64,000 nucleotides of DNA from Desulfotruncus arcticus DSM 17038 (GCF_900113335.1 NZ_FOOX01000019.1:1-64000), one strand, 5' to 3'. Shown: positions 50,463-60,547, counted from the stretch's first letter. Made by a program: numbers and translations. Notes: generated from the letters alone by a model not told the origin.

Positions 50463-52430
50463 TTACTGAGTTAAATTATTTGGTACTGAAAACTTCTTAT
50501 TATGCCGTTTTCTCATTACTTGCAGCAGATAAGCACCGACAAGCAAGCCTAATCCAATCAGGTCTGTGACGCTGCCAGGTTTTATCAGCATCAAACCGCC
50601 GGCAAAAAGCATTATCCGGTCATACCATTTGGTTGTTGTAATCAAATAACCTGAAACTGCAGACCCGATCCCCACCATTCCAACCAGGGCCGTGGCTGTT
50701 ATCAGCAGGATCATGGGGACTGTCGTATCAATCATCAGCAAGCCGGGGGAATACACAAAAATGTACGGGACCAGAAAGGCTGCTATGGCCAGTTTAAAAG
50801 CATTGACCCCTGTTTTCATGGGGTTGCCCCGGGCTATGCCGGACCCGGCAAATGCCGCCAGAGCCACAGGCGGAGTAACATCTGCCACAATTCCAAAATA
50901 AAAGGCAAACAAATGAGCCGCCAGAATGGGAACGCCCAGCTGAATTATCGCCGGAGCGGCAATGGTTGAAGTAATAACATAGTTTGCTGTAGTAGGCACT
51001 CCCATGCCGAGTAGAATTGAGGATATCATGGTAAAGAATAGCGTGGGCAGTAATTGACCGTGGGCCAGATCGATCAGGGCCGAGGCCAGTTTGAGGCCCA
51101 GACCGGTTTTGGTTACCACGCCAATAATAATACCGGCTGTGGCGCAGGCAATAATCACACCCAGAGCGCTGCGGGCGCCGTTTTCCAAACCTTTAACTAC
51201 GTCATAGGCTGAAATGCGGGTGGACTTGCGCAGCATTGAAGCCAGAATGGCCAGCAGAATGGCCCAAAGGGCCGCCCTCATTGGGGTGTACCCGGTTACC
51301 AATAGGTATACGATTACTATTAGCGGAATGGCCAGATGTCCGCGTTCCATGATGATTCTGCCTATTTTAGGCAGTTGCTCCCTGGGAATACCTTTAAGGC
51401 CATTCTTTTTGGCTTCCAGGTGCACACCGATCCAAATGCCGGTGAAGTAAAGAAGAGCCGGTATGATTGCTGCCTTTACAATTGCAATGTAAGGAATACC
51501 CACGAATTCAGCCATTAAAAAGGCTGCGGCACCCATAATCGGCGGCATCAACTGGCCGCCGGTGGAAGCGGTCGCCTCAACAGCGCCCGCGAATTCAGGT
51601 TTGTAGCCAAGGCTTTTCATCATGGGAATGGTAAAACTTCCGGTTCCCGCCACGTTAGCTACAGAACTGCCTGAAACAGTACCCATCAAGCCGCTGGAAA
51701 GTACGGCCACCTTGGCCGGCCCGCCGCTGGCCCACCCGGCCACTGCATTGGCAAGGTCAATAAAAAACTTGCCCAATCCGGTCTTTTCGAGGTAGGCTCC
51801 GAAAAGGATAAACAGAAAAATAAAGGTTGAGGAAACTCCCAGGGGGATTCCAAAAATACCTTCGGTAGTAAAGAACAGGTGGCCCACCAAATGCGGTGTG
51901 TCAACGCCCTGGTGCGCCAGGATGCCCGGGATGATAGGCCCGGCAAAGGCATAGGCCAGAAATAAACTGGCTACGATAACAATAGGCCAGCCCACCACCC
52001 GCCTGGCAGCCTCCATAACTAAGAAGACGCCCAGTATGCCAACTACCATGTCGGCGGTGGTAACCGTGCCGGCCCTGAGCACCAGTTCCTTATAAAAGTA
52101 AACAATGTATATTGGAGTGGCTGCCGCTGTAATGGCCAGCAAACAGTCAAACCAGTGCAGCTTGTCCCGGGGCCACTTTTTACGGGTTGGGTAAAGCAGG
52201 TAAACAAGCGCCAGGGCAAAGGATAGGTGTATGGCACGCTGGATGTGAGCGTCCAAAATACCCAATAAAGCTGTGTAAAGCTGAAATATGGAAAAGGTGA
52301 TGGCAATGGCGGCGATAACCCGCGCCATTACGCCTTTAAGACGTCGGTAATCCGACTCCCGGTCGTACTTGGCCATAAATTCTTGCAAGTCAATTGATTC
52401 GTTATTTGGATTTACTTTATTGTCTGCCAA
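50463..52430 (-). CDS. TRAP transporter fused permease (4TM-12TM, TAXI type)
   Basis: The 655-aa protein joins the small (4TM) and large (12TM) TRAP permease subunits. Typical blocks are LGVFLVMEAARRVVGWP, PAKVAVLSSGLMGTVSGS, EATASTGGQLMPPIMGAAAF, GMGVPTTANYVI and the C-terminal DUF3394-like membrane region. It uses a Na+ or H+ gradient to import an organic acid or amino acid delivered by the binding protein at 53,056. The TTG at 52,430 has AGGAGG 6 nt upstream; the in-frame extension to 52,466 contains that site. Confidence 0.93.
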   Translation of the reverse strand: MADNKVNPNNESIDLQEFMAKYDRESDYRRLKGVMARVIAAIAITFSIFQLYTALLGILDAHIQRAIHLSFALALVYLLYPTRKKWPRDKLHWFDCLLAITAAATPIYIVYFYKELVLRAGTVTTADMVVGILGVFLVMEAARRVVGWPIVIVASLFLAYAFAGPIIPGILAHQGVDTPHLVGHLFFTTEGIFGIPLGVSSTFIFLFILFGAYLEKTGLGKFFIDLANAVAGWASGGPAKVAVLSSGLMGTVSGSSVANVAGTGSFTIPMMKSLGYKPEFAGAVEATASTGGQLMPPIMGAAAFLMAEFVGIPYIAIVKAAIIPALLYFTGIWIGVHLEAKKNGLKGIPREQLPKIGRIIMERGHLAIPLIVIVYLLVTGYTPMRAALWAILLAILASMLRKSTRISAYDVVKGLENGARSALGVIIACATAGIIIGVVTKTGLGLKLASALIDLAHGQLLPTLFFTMISSILLGMGVPTTANYVITSTIAAPAIIQLGVPILAAHLFAFYFGIVADVTPPVALAAFAGSGIARGNPMKTGVNAFKLAIAAFLVPYIFVYSPGLLMIDTTVPMILLITATALVGMVGIGSAVSGYLITTTKWYDRIMLFAGGLMLIKPGSVTDLIGLGLLVGAYLLQVMRKRHNKKFSVPNNLTQ

Positions 52431-52495
52431 GAGGTACCTCCTTTCTATGGTAAACAGTGCCTGCACTCGACCGGAGGACCATCTACCGTTATAGT

Positions 52496-52999
52496 CTAGA
52501 TTTTTGCCAGTAATATTTGCACCGGAGTATAATTTGTTATTTTTACACTAATTAAAGCTCCCGGTGCAAAATAATCGTTTAGTTGATATTCCTTGCCCTT
52601 TACAATTAGCTCCTGCGCTGCGACCGGCATGGCCCTGAAATTAATTTCCCGGTAAGATCTGTTTAATCCGGTTAAAACGAAATTTCCGTTGTCGTTCATT
52701 AGCTTACCATCGTCCGGAGAAAAAGGCAGCCCCACGCCGAGGGATTTATAAACAGTAGAAGTAAGCACAAGCCGGTTGTTGGATACGATAAAGTTTTCAG
52801 CGCAAGGTGTCTTTTGCACTGAATGAATATAATTATAGCTAAAAGATTTGTTTGTTAAAGTGGAAAAGGTTAGAATGTTTTTTCCACTTTGGTTCTGGAT
52901 AACCAAAAACGGCAGCTTTACCAGGAACAATAATGCTAAAAAAATCAATGCTGTAATTACAAAAACCGTCCGGGTTCGCTGCCTATTTTTATTTTTCAT
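52496..52999 (-). CDS. DUF1850 protein
   Basis: The 167-aa protein has one N-terminal membrane span (VFVITALIFLALLFLV) and the family's YNYIHSVQKTPCAENF motif, followed by LTSTVYKSLGVGLPF. DUF1850 proteins lie between TAXI binding proteins and fused TRAP permeases, as here; their role is unknown. The ribosome site is separated from the ATG by a strong hairpin (see 53,003-53,039). Confidence 0.88.
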   Translation of the reverse strand: MKNKNRQRTRTVFVITALIFLALLFLVKLPFLVIQNQSGKNILTFSTLTNKSFSYNYIHSVQKTPCAENFIVSNNRLVLTSTVYKSLGVGLPFSPDDGKLMNDNGNFVLTGLNRSYREINFRAMPVAAQELIVKGKEYQLNDYFAPGALISVKITNYTPVQILLAKI

Positions 53000-53002
53000 A
53001 AA

Positions 53003-53039
53003 ACCGGGTTCCGGAGATTCCGGAACCCGGTCACCTCCT
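53003..53039 (-). promoter_or_regulatory. Shine-Dalgarno separated from start codon by a 12-bp hairpin
   Basis: On the minus strand AGGAGGTGA (53,039-53,031) is followed by ACCGGGTTCCGG/AATCT/CCGGAACCCGGT and then TTTTATG. Linear distance from SD to ATG is about 30 nt; with the hairpin folded only 5-6 nt remain, the optimal spacing. The same hairpin plus T4 could also partly terminate transcription after the binding-protein gene. Confidence 0.6.
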
Positions 53040-53055
53040 AATAAGCTAGTTGAAT

Positions 53056-54045
53056 TTATTCGTTAAAAAATTTTTCGGCGCCGGGATGCAGAGGAATAGA
53101 CATACCTTCCTGAGCTTTTTCTTTGGTTATCATAGCGCCCACCGAGTGCGCTGCTTTTAGCGCGTCGAGGTTGCTGTAGATGGCTTTGGCAATATTATAA
53201 GCCAACTGCTCATCCATCGCGTCGGTTACCGCCAGCATGGACATTACGGATACAGCTTCCACGTCACTGTCCTGTTTGGGATAGGTTCCGGCGGGAATAG
53301 TAACCTTGGTATAGAATGAATAATCCTGCATTAGCTTATCAGCAACATCACCAGGCACAGGTAATAAAACCACGTTATGCTGTGCCGCAATATCCTGGAT
53401 GGCTGCAGTCGGGAAACCGGCAGTAACAAATGCCGCGTCCACATTGCCGTCTTTAAGGTTGCTCGCCGCTTCGGCAAAGGAAAGATACTGAACGGTAATA
53501 TCATCATAGGTGATGTCCGAGGCGTTTAAAATCTGTCGGGCGTTGGCCTCGGTGCCGCTTCCCGCTGCGCCTACGGCAACTCTTTTACCTTTAAGGTCGG
53601 CGATACTATTAATGCCGGTTTTGTCCAGAGTCACAATCTGTATAGTTTCCGGATAGAGAGTGGCAAGGCCCTTTAATCCTTCGACTTTTTGGTCCTTAAA
53701 CATTTCGGTGCCGTTAGCGGCATAATAGGCGATGTCATTTTGCACAAAAGCCATTTGTACGCTGCCGTCTTTTAACATGTTGATATTGGCTACGGATGCT
53801 CCTGTGCTTTGGGCCGTGGCATTAACCCCATCAATGTTTTTGTTCAGTATTTCAGCCATAGCGCCGCCCAGGGGGTAATAAACGCCGGCGGTACCGCCGG
53901 TTGCGATATTAACAAACACTTTTTCAGCCTGCTCGCTTTGCTCATTGTTTTCCCCGGCCTGCTGCTTGGCGCCGCAGCCGGTCAAAAGCATTGCCAAAAG
54001 AGAAAAAATAGCTAAAACCAAAAAACCGCGTTTGAATAGTTTCAC
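53056..54045 (-). CDS. TAXI family TRAP solute-binding lipoprotein
   Basis: The 329-aa protein has a lipoprotein signal with lipobox LLTGCG, then the TAXI family start VNIATGGTAGVYYPLGGAMA. Further blocks are QMAFVQNDIAYYA, GLATLYPETIQIV, GSGTEANARQIL and the conserved DAAFVTAGFPT. It should capture an anion such as glutamate or another dicarboxylate outside the membrane and pass it to the permease. The GTG start follows AGGAGG by about 10 nt. First gene of the minus-strand operon. Confidence 0.93.
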   Translation of the reverse strand: MKLFKRGFLVLAIFSLLAMLLTGCGAKQQAGENNEQSEQAEKVFVNIATGGTAGVYYPLGGAMAEILNKNIDGVNATAQSTGASVANINMLKDGSVQMAFVQNDIAYYAANGTEMFKDQKVEGLKGLATLYPETIQIVTLDKTGINSIADLKGKRVAVGAAGSGTEANARQILNASDITYDDITVQYLSFAEAASNLKDGNVDAAFVTAGFPTAAIQDIAAQHNVVLLPVPGDVADKLMQDYSFYTKVTIPAGTYPKQDSDVEAVSVMSMLAVTDAMDEQLAYNIAKAIYSNLDALKAAHSVGAMITKEKAQEGMSIPLHPGAEKFFNE

Positions 54046-54270
54046 TCTTTCATAACCTCCTATTATTTTTGGAGTTACTCAGGAGTCTGGAGTGTGCAGG
54101 GAGGGCTGACCCCGGTTACCTGCCACTGACTCCTTGCGGTAGGTGTGTGCGGGGTCAGGCCCCGGTACTACCGGAATCACTGGCAATATGGCTGAAGCTT
54201 CAGCCGTGCTGGTTATGTATCCCCCCTTTAAACTGTTTAATATAAAGCCTCCCCATTTTTTAGGTTTTTT
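54046..54270. other. Intergenic region with several palindromes
   Basis: The 225-nt gap between the aminotransferase and the TAXI gene has a perfect palindrome GGCTGAAGCTTCAGCC (54,190-54,205), and CTGACCCCGG facing CCGGGGCCTGACC-like sequence in inverted orientation (about 54,111-54,163). A weak GGAGTC/GACTCC pair recalls the repeat family seen elsewhere. It should hold the TRAP operon promoter, but no clear -35/-10 pair was seen. Confidence 0.45.
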
Positions 54271-55113
54271 TTATTTTCTCAGGGAGGTAAATTCCTGATG
54301 TAGTTTTGCGGTTACAGGTCCCGGTTTGCCTCCTGCAACGGACTGCCCGTCCACTTCAACCACAGGTACAAGCTCAACTATAGTACCGGTAAAGAAAACC
54401 TCTTCCGCCTTCATCAGCTCATTGATTTTAAAAGGTTTCTCGGCAAATGGTAGGTTTAGTGACTCAGCCGCTGCGAGCACATGCTTGCGGGTTATGCCCG
54501 CCAGAATTTTGTTGTCCGCAGGGTGGGTGAGCAATTGGCCGTTTGAATAAATAAAAATGTTGCTGGCGGAACACTCGGTTACCGTTCCGTCCGGATGAAC
54601 AAAAACAGCTTCTGCCGCGCCGGCGCGGTGGGCCCTGTTTTTGGCCAGAACATTGCCGAGCAGCGAAATTGATTTAACATGGCACATTTGCCATCTGAAT
54701 TCCGGTTGAGTAATTAACTTTACTCCATTTTGATACATTGCCGGTGAACGCTCCGGCACCGATCTTACCGTAACCAGGATATTGGGTTTGATTTCTTCGT
54801 TGTAAATGTGATTTCTATGAGCAGTCCCCCTGGACACCTGGATGTATACCATGGCCTCACTGATCCCGCTTTCGGCCAGTAGTTCTTCGGTAATGGCAGT
54901 TAGTTCCTGTTTTTGCCAGGGGAGATCCAGGTCAATTGCCTTGGCGCTCCGTTCCAAGCGATCAAGGTGGTCGTCCATGGCAAATAATCGGCTCTCATAA
55001 ACCCGCACGACTTCATAAATACCGTCTCCAAAGTTGAAACCGCGATCATTGACAGATATTGTCGCTTCATCAAATGTGCCTGTCCAGCCATTCAAATATA
55101 CAAGTTCCTGCAA
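54271..55113 (-). CDS. dat: D-amino-acid aminotransferase
   Basis: The 280-aa class IV PLP enzyme has VNDRGFNFGDGIYEVVRVY, the carboxylate-trap YIQVSRGTAHRNH (Arg/His pair typical of Dat), the PLP Lys in CHVKSISLLGNVLAKNRA, and TVTECSASNIFIY. It makes D-glutamate or D-alanine from D-amino acids and 2-oxo acids, for peptidoglycan. The TTG start has GAGAGGGA 6-8 nt upstream. The branched-chain enzyme IlvE is less likely because of the RNH motif. Confidence 0.9.
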   Translation of the reverse strand: MQELVYLNGWTGTFDEATISVNDRGFNFGDGIYEVVRVYESRLFAMDDHLDRLERSAKAIDLDLPWQKQELTAITEELLAESGISEAMVYIQVSRGTAHRNHIYNEEIKPNILVTVRSVPERSPAMYQNGVKLITQPEFRWQMCHVKSISLLGNVLAKNRAHRAGAAEAVFVHPDGTVTECSASNIFIYSNGQLLTHPADNKILAGITRKHVLAAAESLNLPFAEKPFKINELMKAEEVFFTGTIVELVPVVEVDGQSVAGGKPGPVTAKLHQEFTSLRK

Positions 55114-55238
55114 AAAATATCCCTCTCTTCAAAATGAATGATATAATTATATTAGACAAAAACCAGTTTTTTTCCTGCCATACCGCTATTCTTAATTAAG
55201 TTTCCTGTTTGGGGCTTGATTTTTAAGTTGGTGATTTT

Positions 55239-55955
55239 TTGCCCAAGTTGAATATAGGTAACCGTGAAGTTGTTTTTACCGTCATCAAAAGCAGCCGGGC
55301 TAAAACAATCCGAATAACTGTTTGTGCTTGCTCAGGTGTGTTGGTTACGGTTCCCGGACATTGTCATACATATAACTTAAAGCATATTCTAAAATCAAAA
55401 GCCGATTGGATCTTCAGACAGCTTGATTTACTGTCGGAATTGGCCGGATGCCCGTTACCCCGGACCTTTGGTGATGGTGATAATTTTTTTTTCCTGGGCC
55501 GAAGATACTCGCTTAAGGTGACCGAGGGGGTTGGTGCAATTAAGCTTTTGAACGGGGAAATGCTAGTCCCGTGCCAAACCGGTCTTACCGGAGCCGAAAA
55601 AGCGGATGAGACTCGCAGGATTTTGCTGGAATGGTACCGGCTATGTGCTAATAATATTATAATGCCAAGAATTCAAAACTATGCCAGATTTATGGGGGTC
55701 AATCCTACCGGAGTTAAGATAAAGATGCAGAAAACTTGCTGGGGCAGTTGTACCGGCAGCGGCAATATTAATCTTAATTGCAATCTGGTTATGGCTCCAC
55801 CCGAAGTTATTGATTATGTTATTGTGCATGAATTATGTCATTTGAAAAAGCGCGACCATTCAAAACAATTTTGGGAACAGGTTGAAGCTGTTATGCCTGA
55901 CTACCAAAGCCGCAGGAGGTGGTTAAAAAAATACAGCCCGGTGTTAATTTTTTAA
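55239..55955 (+). CDS. YgjP/WSS-type metal-dependent peptidase-like (DUF45)
   Basis: The 238-aa protein has the M48-like zinc motif VHELCHLKKRDHSKQFW near residues 200-216, preceded by the family block KTCWGSCTGSGNINLNCNLV. The N-terminal SSRAKTIRITVCACSGVLVTVP is also typical of DUF45. It is probably a zinc protease or peptidase-like protein of unknown target. The start is TTG with GGTGA upstream. A hairpin at its stop codon (CCCGGT...ACCGGG) may terminate it. Confidence 0.87.
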   Translation: MPKLNIGNREVVFTVIKSSRAKTIRITVCACSGVLVTVPGHCHTYNLKHILKSKADWIFRQLDLLSELAGCPLPRTFGDGDNFFFLGRRYSLKVTEGVGAIKLLNGEMLVPCQTGLTGAEKADETRRILLEWYRLCANNIIMPRIQNYARFMGVNPTGVKIKMQKTCWGSCTGSGNINLNCNLVMAPPEVIDYVIVHELCHLKKRDHSKQFWEQVEAVMPDYQSRRRWLKKYSPVLIF

Positions 55956-56014
55956 CCGGGTGGCTTTACTTATTAGTGTGTTTAATTTTTTACTTATAAC
56001 AAAAGAGGTGTTCA

Positions 56015-56359
56015 ATGGTTTCATCAGAAAGCAAGCTGCTTAGCGCTCTTTGTCATGGTTCACTGTTTATTGGAATGCCGATTATTATTCCGCTGGTAAT
56101 ATATCTATTTAGAAAAGAAGACGAATATGTCAACCACCACGCCAGAGAGGCGCTGGCAATGCACATTATTTCTATAATACTTGGCCTGGTGGTGGGAATT
56201 TCGTGCTTGCTGTTGATTGGATTGCTTCTGGTTATACCGCTGGCCATACTGGGAATTATCTATGCGATTTTTGCTGTTGTGGCGATTGTTAAAAGCCTGT
56301 CGGGGGAGTACTACTACTATCCGATTACTACAAAGTATGCGAAATCCTGGTTTCAATAA
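56015..56359 (+). CDS. DUF4870 membrane protein
   Basis: The 114-aa protein has three hydrophobic segments and the motif region KEDEYVNHHAREALAMHI characteristic of DUF4870 (VNFHAKQAL-like). Function unknown. The ATG follows AAAGAGGTG. Confidence 0.85.
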   Translation: MVSSESKLLSALCHGSLFIGMPIIIPLVIYLFRKEDEYVNHHAREALAMHIISIILGLVVGISCLLLIGLLLVIPLAILGIIYAIFAVVAIVKSLSGEYYYYPITTKYAKSWFQ

Positions 56360-56383
56360 AACAGCATGGCTCAGGTGCGGTGT

Positions 56384-56680
56384 TTATTCCAGCGTCAGCG
56401 GTTTGAAATTATGTTTTGGTTCGTTTAAAACCTTGCGAATGGCGTCCATAACAATGGCCACCAGGGCAGCATTTTCAGACGGAGATTGGAAACTGGCCTT
56501 GGCGGCCATCAATTCCGCGTCCGAGGTCACGTAACGCGGGCGCAGGTCGTTCAGTGCCATTGCCGCCGCTCTGGATTTACAAAGCTGGCAGTCGCAATAA
56601 TTAGGTTTGGCGCTAAAATTTTCAAACAACTCATTAAGGATATTCTTTACCGCCAATTCGGTGTAATTAACTATTTTCAT
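56384..56680 (-). CDS. comFB: ComFB-family (late competence) protein
   Basis: The 98-aa protein has NYTELAVKNILNELF, the paired Cys in YCDCQLCKSRAAAMALN and LRPRYVTSD, as in ComFB. Members are known as zinc-containing and, in cyanobacteria, as cyclic-di-nucleotide binders. It sits alone here without the comF helicase or ComFC genes. AAAAGGGG lies 8 nt before the ATG. Confidence 0.85.
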   Translation of the reverse strand: MKIVNYTELAVKNILNELFENFSAKPNYCDCQLCKSRAAAMALNDLRPRYVTSDAELMAAKASFQSPSENAALVAIVMDAIRKVLNEPKHNFKPLTLE

Positions 56681-56985
56681 TCAATGGACCCCTTTTCAAG
56701 GATTAAAAATGGTTCGATTTTAGTATATGGGACTCAAGTTTCAGGAACAATGGGACTTAATTCTTAAATGGATGGGACTATAGTCCTATGATTAAGCAGA
56801 TGTTGTCCTTGACAAACATTTAAAAAAAATTAACCAGTAGTGACAAAAAAATATCTTCATGCAGGATTAGATTGGAGTGCCGTCGAATAACGTACTTAGT
56901 ACAAAATGTCACAACCATGGATAATAAGGTGAGTTGCCACAATTGGATTAATATCGTTAAATTATCAAGGAAGGGGATAAAGGGA

Positions 56986-57576
56986 ATGAATTATGCCGAT
57001 AAAAGTGAATTAAGGCACAATAAAAATGAATTACCCTTGGAACACCTGATACCGGTGACTTCCCGGGACAGTATTTTGGAGGAGTACCGGGGTACTCCCA
57101 TTGAAAGTTTACTTGGCTATCATAATTTAGAATATTCCTTTGATAAATACAAGCATGCGGAATTGTTAATTGGTATGTGTATGGATTATCGGAAACACCT
57201 GAATATTCCAGATAATTTTGCCTACATATTACGTACGGGTGGAGGTAATTTAAGGTACAGTGAGTTTAAATTATCCTACGCCATTGCCATTGGCGGGGTA
57301 AAGGCCATAGCGCTAATAGGTCACGATAATTGTGGCATGGTCAACCTAATGTCCAAAAAAGAAAAATTCGTCCAAGGCTTGGTAGAGAATGCCGGCTGGG
57401 ATTTGGAGCGGGCGGAAGAACACTTTACACATTTTGTCCCTATGTTTGAGATTGGAAACGAAGTGGATTTTGTAATCAGCGAAGCTAAAAGATTAAGGCT
57501 AAGGTATCCTAAAATCCTGGTGGTACCTATGTTTTACGGCATGGCAGATAAACAGTTGTATTTACTAAAGGAATAA
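56986..57576 (+). CDS. Carbonic-anhydrase-like protein (beta class fold)
   Basis: The 196-aa protein has the CxDxR motif as MCMDYRKHL near residue 70 and HDNCGM near 120, which together supply the Cys, Asp, His and Cys zinc ligands of beta carbonic anhydrases. GGGNLRYSEFKLSYAIAIGGV corresponds to the conserved NAG/SLxYAV block. It may hydrate CO2 or a related substrate. The ATG at 56,986 is used because AAGGGG lies upstream; the open frame continues farther upstream without a ribosome site. Confidence 0.85.
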   Translation: MNYADKSELRHNKNELPLEHLIPVTSRDSILEEYRGTPIESLLGYHNLEYSFDKYKHAELLIGMCMDYRKHLNIPDNFAYILRTGGGNLRYSEFKLSYAIAIGGVKAIALIGHDNCGMVNLMSKKEKFVQGLVENAGWDLERAEEHFTHFVPMFEIGNEVDFVISEAKRLRLRYPKILVVPMFYGMADKQLYLLKE

Positions 57577-57689
57577 ATGCCAGAGCTTTACCAGCTATTT
57601 AAACGAAGCTGAATATTTTACTTCTAGCTGGATTATTGAATATAATTGAGATCCCTGCCAAATACTAATAAAAACAGGGAGGTGAAAGC

Positions 57690-57887
57690 ATGCCTGATGT
57701 ACACTGCACAGTGAATACCTGCAAGTATTGGCAGCAGCAAAACTTATGTAATGCCCAACAAATTGTAATTCAGAATGATAAACAGGGTGGTTTTGCACCT
57801 AGCGCCAAATTGGAACAGTTAAGTGCAACACCGGCAACCAATAATGATGAAACCTGTTGCCAAACTTTTAAAAATGCTCATGCATAA
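57690..57887 (+). CDS. DUF1540 protein
   Basis: The 65-aa protein begins CTVNTCKYWQQQNLCNAQQIVIQ, the Cys pattern of DUF1540 (CxVxxCxYxxxxxCxAxxI), and has a further CC pair near the end. It is typical of spore-forming Firmicutes and probably binds a metal. GGGAGGTGA precedes the ATG. Confidence 0.9.
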   Translation: MPDVHCTVNTCKYWQQQNLCNAQQIVIQNDKQGGFAPSAKLEQLSATPATNNDETCCQTFKNAHA

Positions 57888-57926
57888 AATAAGGCACCTT
57901 TATCGGGTGCCTTATTTTCATTTTAG
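57884..57926. terminator. Bidirectional terminator
   Basis: AAAATAAGGCACC/TTTATC/GGGTGCCTTATTTT lies between the convergent DUF1540 and MFS genes, with A- and T-runs at opposite ends. Confidence 0.9.
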
Positions 57927-57950
57927 GAAAGTTAAAAAAGCAAGGCTATT

Positions 57951-59279
57951 TTACTGGTCTTGCTTTTTGGCATCGTCGGGCTGCCGGTCGTTTGGTGCTG
58001 GTTTCCGTACGGGGGTGAAAACAAATTCCAAGCTAACGGCCTGTCCGGGCGGCTCTGTTTTACCGTTACTTTGTTCATCAGGTTGGGTCATATCCTTTAC
58101 CCGGATGAACAGCAGCGCGGTTATGGCTGTTACTCCGGCCAGGATCGCACCGCCCCAGTACATGTGGGCTTTACTGATATCCATAAGATAGCCGAACAAA
58201 GGTGGCCCCACTGCTACGCCAAGGAAACGTACACTGCCGTAAATAGAAGTCACCAGGCCCCGTTCTTCGGAAGCGGCCGTGCTGGTAATAATAGTGTTGA
58301 GGCAGGGCAGGAGCAGCCCCGTGCCTATTCCGGCAAAGGAAATTGCAACAAAAAAGTAATAGATGTTCTGAAATAGGTTTAATGAAGCCAGAGCAAGAGC
58401 GACCAGGGCCAGTCCAATTACCACCAGCCATTTCATTAGCTTAACTCTTTTTTTCAGGAAGAGTCCGGTTACATACGAGCTAATGCACATGAAAAGGACT
58501 GGTATGGCCAGGGTGGCCCCTTTTTTGATACCGTAAAGCCCCACGGATTTTTCCAAATAGTCGCTTAAGAAAAACAGTATGCCAAATAATATTAAAAGAG
58601 CGGTTGTGCCTGCCAGGAATGAGGCTAAAAGCATGGCTGATTTTTTTTTGAACACTTTTTGAATGGCTTGCATGTACTGGGCTACACTCTGAGTGGCCCG
58701 GTTGTCCGTGGGTTCCTTAACCAAAAACCAGATGCCCAGAATAATGGGGATGATGATAGCAGGGAAAAACAAAAAAGTGGCATACCAGGCTATCAATCCC
58801 AGGGCTGCGCCAAGAACCGGACTCAGTACCTTGCCCATGCCGTTGGCTGCTTCCACAACTCCCAGTGCTTTACTGCGCTGTTTACCCGCAAAAAGGTCGC
58901 CGGTTAGTGCCATGGCTATGGGGGTGGTGCCGGCTGCGCCGATGCCCTGAACAATTCTGCCGCCTACGATCCAGGTATAGGCTTTTTCCTGTAGAAAAAT
59001 AGCTGACAGCCCTGCAATAATGCCACCTAAACCGTATAATATCAGCCCCGGCACAATAATTTTTTTACGACCAAGCCTGTCGGATAAAAAGCCGGCGAGC
59101 GGTATAAGCAAGCCGGGTACGGAAAAAGCGGTAATAATCATGCTGACTTTAAGTTGACTCAAATTAAGCGTCTCTTTGATTTCCGGCAAAACCGGGATCA
59201 ACATGGAATTGCCCAGGACCATAATGAAAGGCACACCTGAAATAGCCGCTATTGTTGCAGCCCCGGCTTTACCCCTCAT
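57951..59279 (-). CDS. Major facilitator superfamily transporter
   Basis: The 442-aa protein has 12 likely membrane segments and the MFS signature GFLSDRLGRKKIIVPG between spans 2 and 3, then VQGIGAAGTTPIAMAL. It resembles drug/metabolite exporters of the DHA family. The C-terminus ends in a charged tail. ATG 59,279 starts just before the first span, with AAAGGA about 12 nt upstream; longer in-frame starts are possible. Confidence 0.9.
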   Translation of the reverse strand: MRGKAGAATIAAISGVPFIMVLGNSMLIPVLPEIKETLNLSQLKVSMIITAFSVPGLLIPLAGFLSDRLGRKKIIVPGLILYGLGGIIAGLSAIFLQEKAYTWIVGGRIVQGIGAAGTTPIAMALTGDLFAGKQRSKALGVVEAANGMGKVLSPVLGAALGLIAWYATFLFFPAIIIPIILGIWFLVKEPTDNRATQSVAQYMQAIQKVFKKKSAMLLASFLAGTTALLILFGILFFLSDYLEKSVGLYGIKKGATLAIPVLFMCISSYVTGLFLKKRVKLMKWLVVIGLALVALALASLNLFQNIYYFFVAISFAGIGTGLLLPCLNTIITSTAASEERGLVTSIYGSVRFLGVAVGPPLFGYLMDISKAHMYWGGAILAGVTAITALLFIRVKDMTQPDEQSNGKTEPPGQAVSLEFVFTPVRKPAPNDRQPDDAKKQDQ

Positions 59280-59396
59280 GGGATTTTCACATCCTTTCAT
59301 CAACATTGAATATTTTATCTCAGCCCGGTTGATGGTATGCATTTATGCGCCTGTCCGCGCATATGAAAAAATAGTTAATGAAAGGGGGCGAAACAA

Positions 59397-59672
59397 ATGT
59401 TTTATGTTTTTGATAAAATTGTTTTATCAATGGCGGCAGTGCGATTTTTATCCGCCACAATTGAATTTAGTGCTGCCATGTTGATGTTATATTTCAACCG
59501 GGTGGAACATGCATTTAAAATTAATTCTGTACTTGCCCTAGTAGGCCCAACTGTAATGATAACCGTGACTACCCTGGGTTTGGTCGGACTGGCCGGAAAA
59601 GTTTCTCCCTGGGGCATGGTGTCAATTTTAGCTGGCGTGGCTTTGATATTTCTGGGTGTTAGAAAAATATAA
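59397..59672 (+). CDS. yqhV: YqhV-family (DUF2619) membrane protein
   Basis: The 91-aa protein has three hydrophobic segments and blocks close to Bacillus YqhV: EFSAAMLMLYFNRVEHAFKI and GPTVMITVTTLGLVGLAGK. YqhV is of unknown function and is often found near spore-formation genes. AAAGGGGGCG precedes the ATG. Confidence 0.88.
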   Translation: MFYVFDKIVLSMAAVRFLSATIEFSAAMLMLYFNRVEHAFKINSVLALVGPTVMITVTTLGLVGLAGKVSPWGMVSILAGVALIFLGVRKI

Positions 59673-59724
59673 ATTGACGTATGACCGCCTGAATGTTATC
59701 ATGGTTTAAGTGAAATTTGCCTTG

Positions 59725-60401
<677 letters not shown>

Positions 60402-60419
60402 ACGTTGGTGCCATCCTTT

Positions 60420-60530
60420 TAAGCGGTCCCGCGAGGCCGGCAAGGGAGGGCCTGAATGTTAGCCCTGCCGGCCTCAACCGGGTTGTAATATATAATAACA
60501 ATCCCGGTGAGGCTTTATTTATTTCTTATT
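60420..60530 (+). promoter_or_regulatory. Second PyrR-binding leader (pyrR-pyrB)
   Basis: AGCGGTCCCGCGAGGCC (60,422-60,438) is a second PyrR loop within a stem GCCGGCAAGGG/CCCTGCCGGC. A further hairpin ACCGGGTTGT/ACAATCCCGGT (60,477-60,508) follows but has only a weak T-rich tail. Confidence 0.8.
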
Positions 60531-60547
60531 GGGAGGGGGTTCCCGTA

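Noticed and set aside
50300..50569. 89-aa frame downstream of the SLH gene
   Set aside because: It starts in the repeat, crosses two terminator hairpins and overlaps the TRAP permease end.
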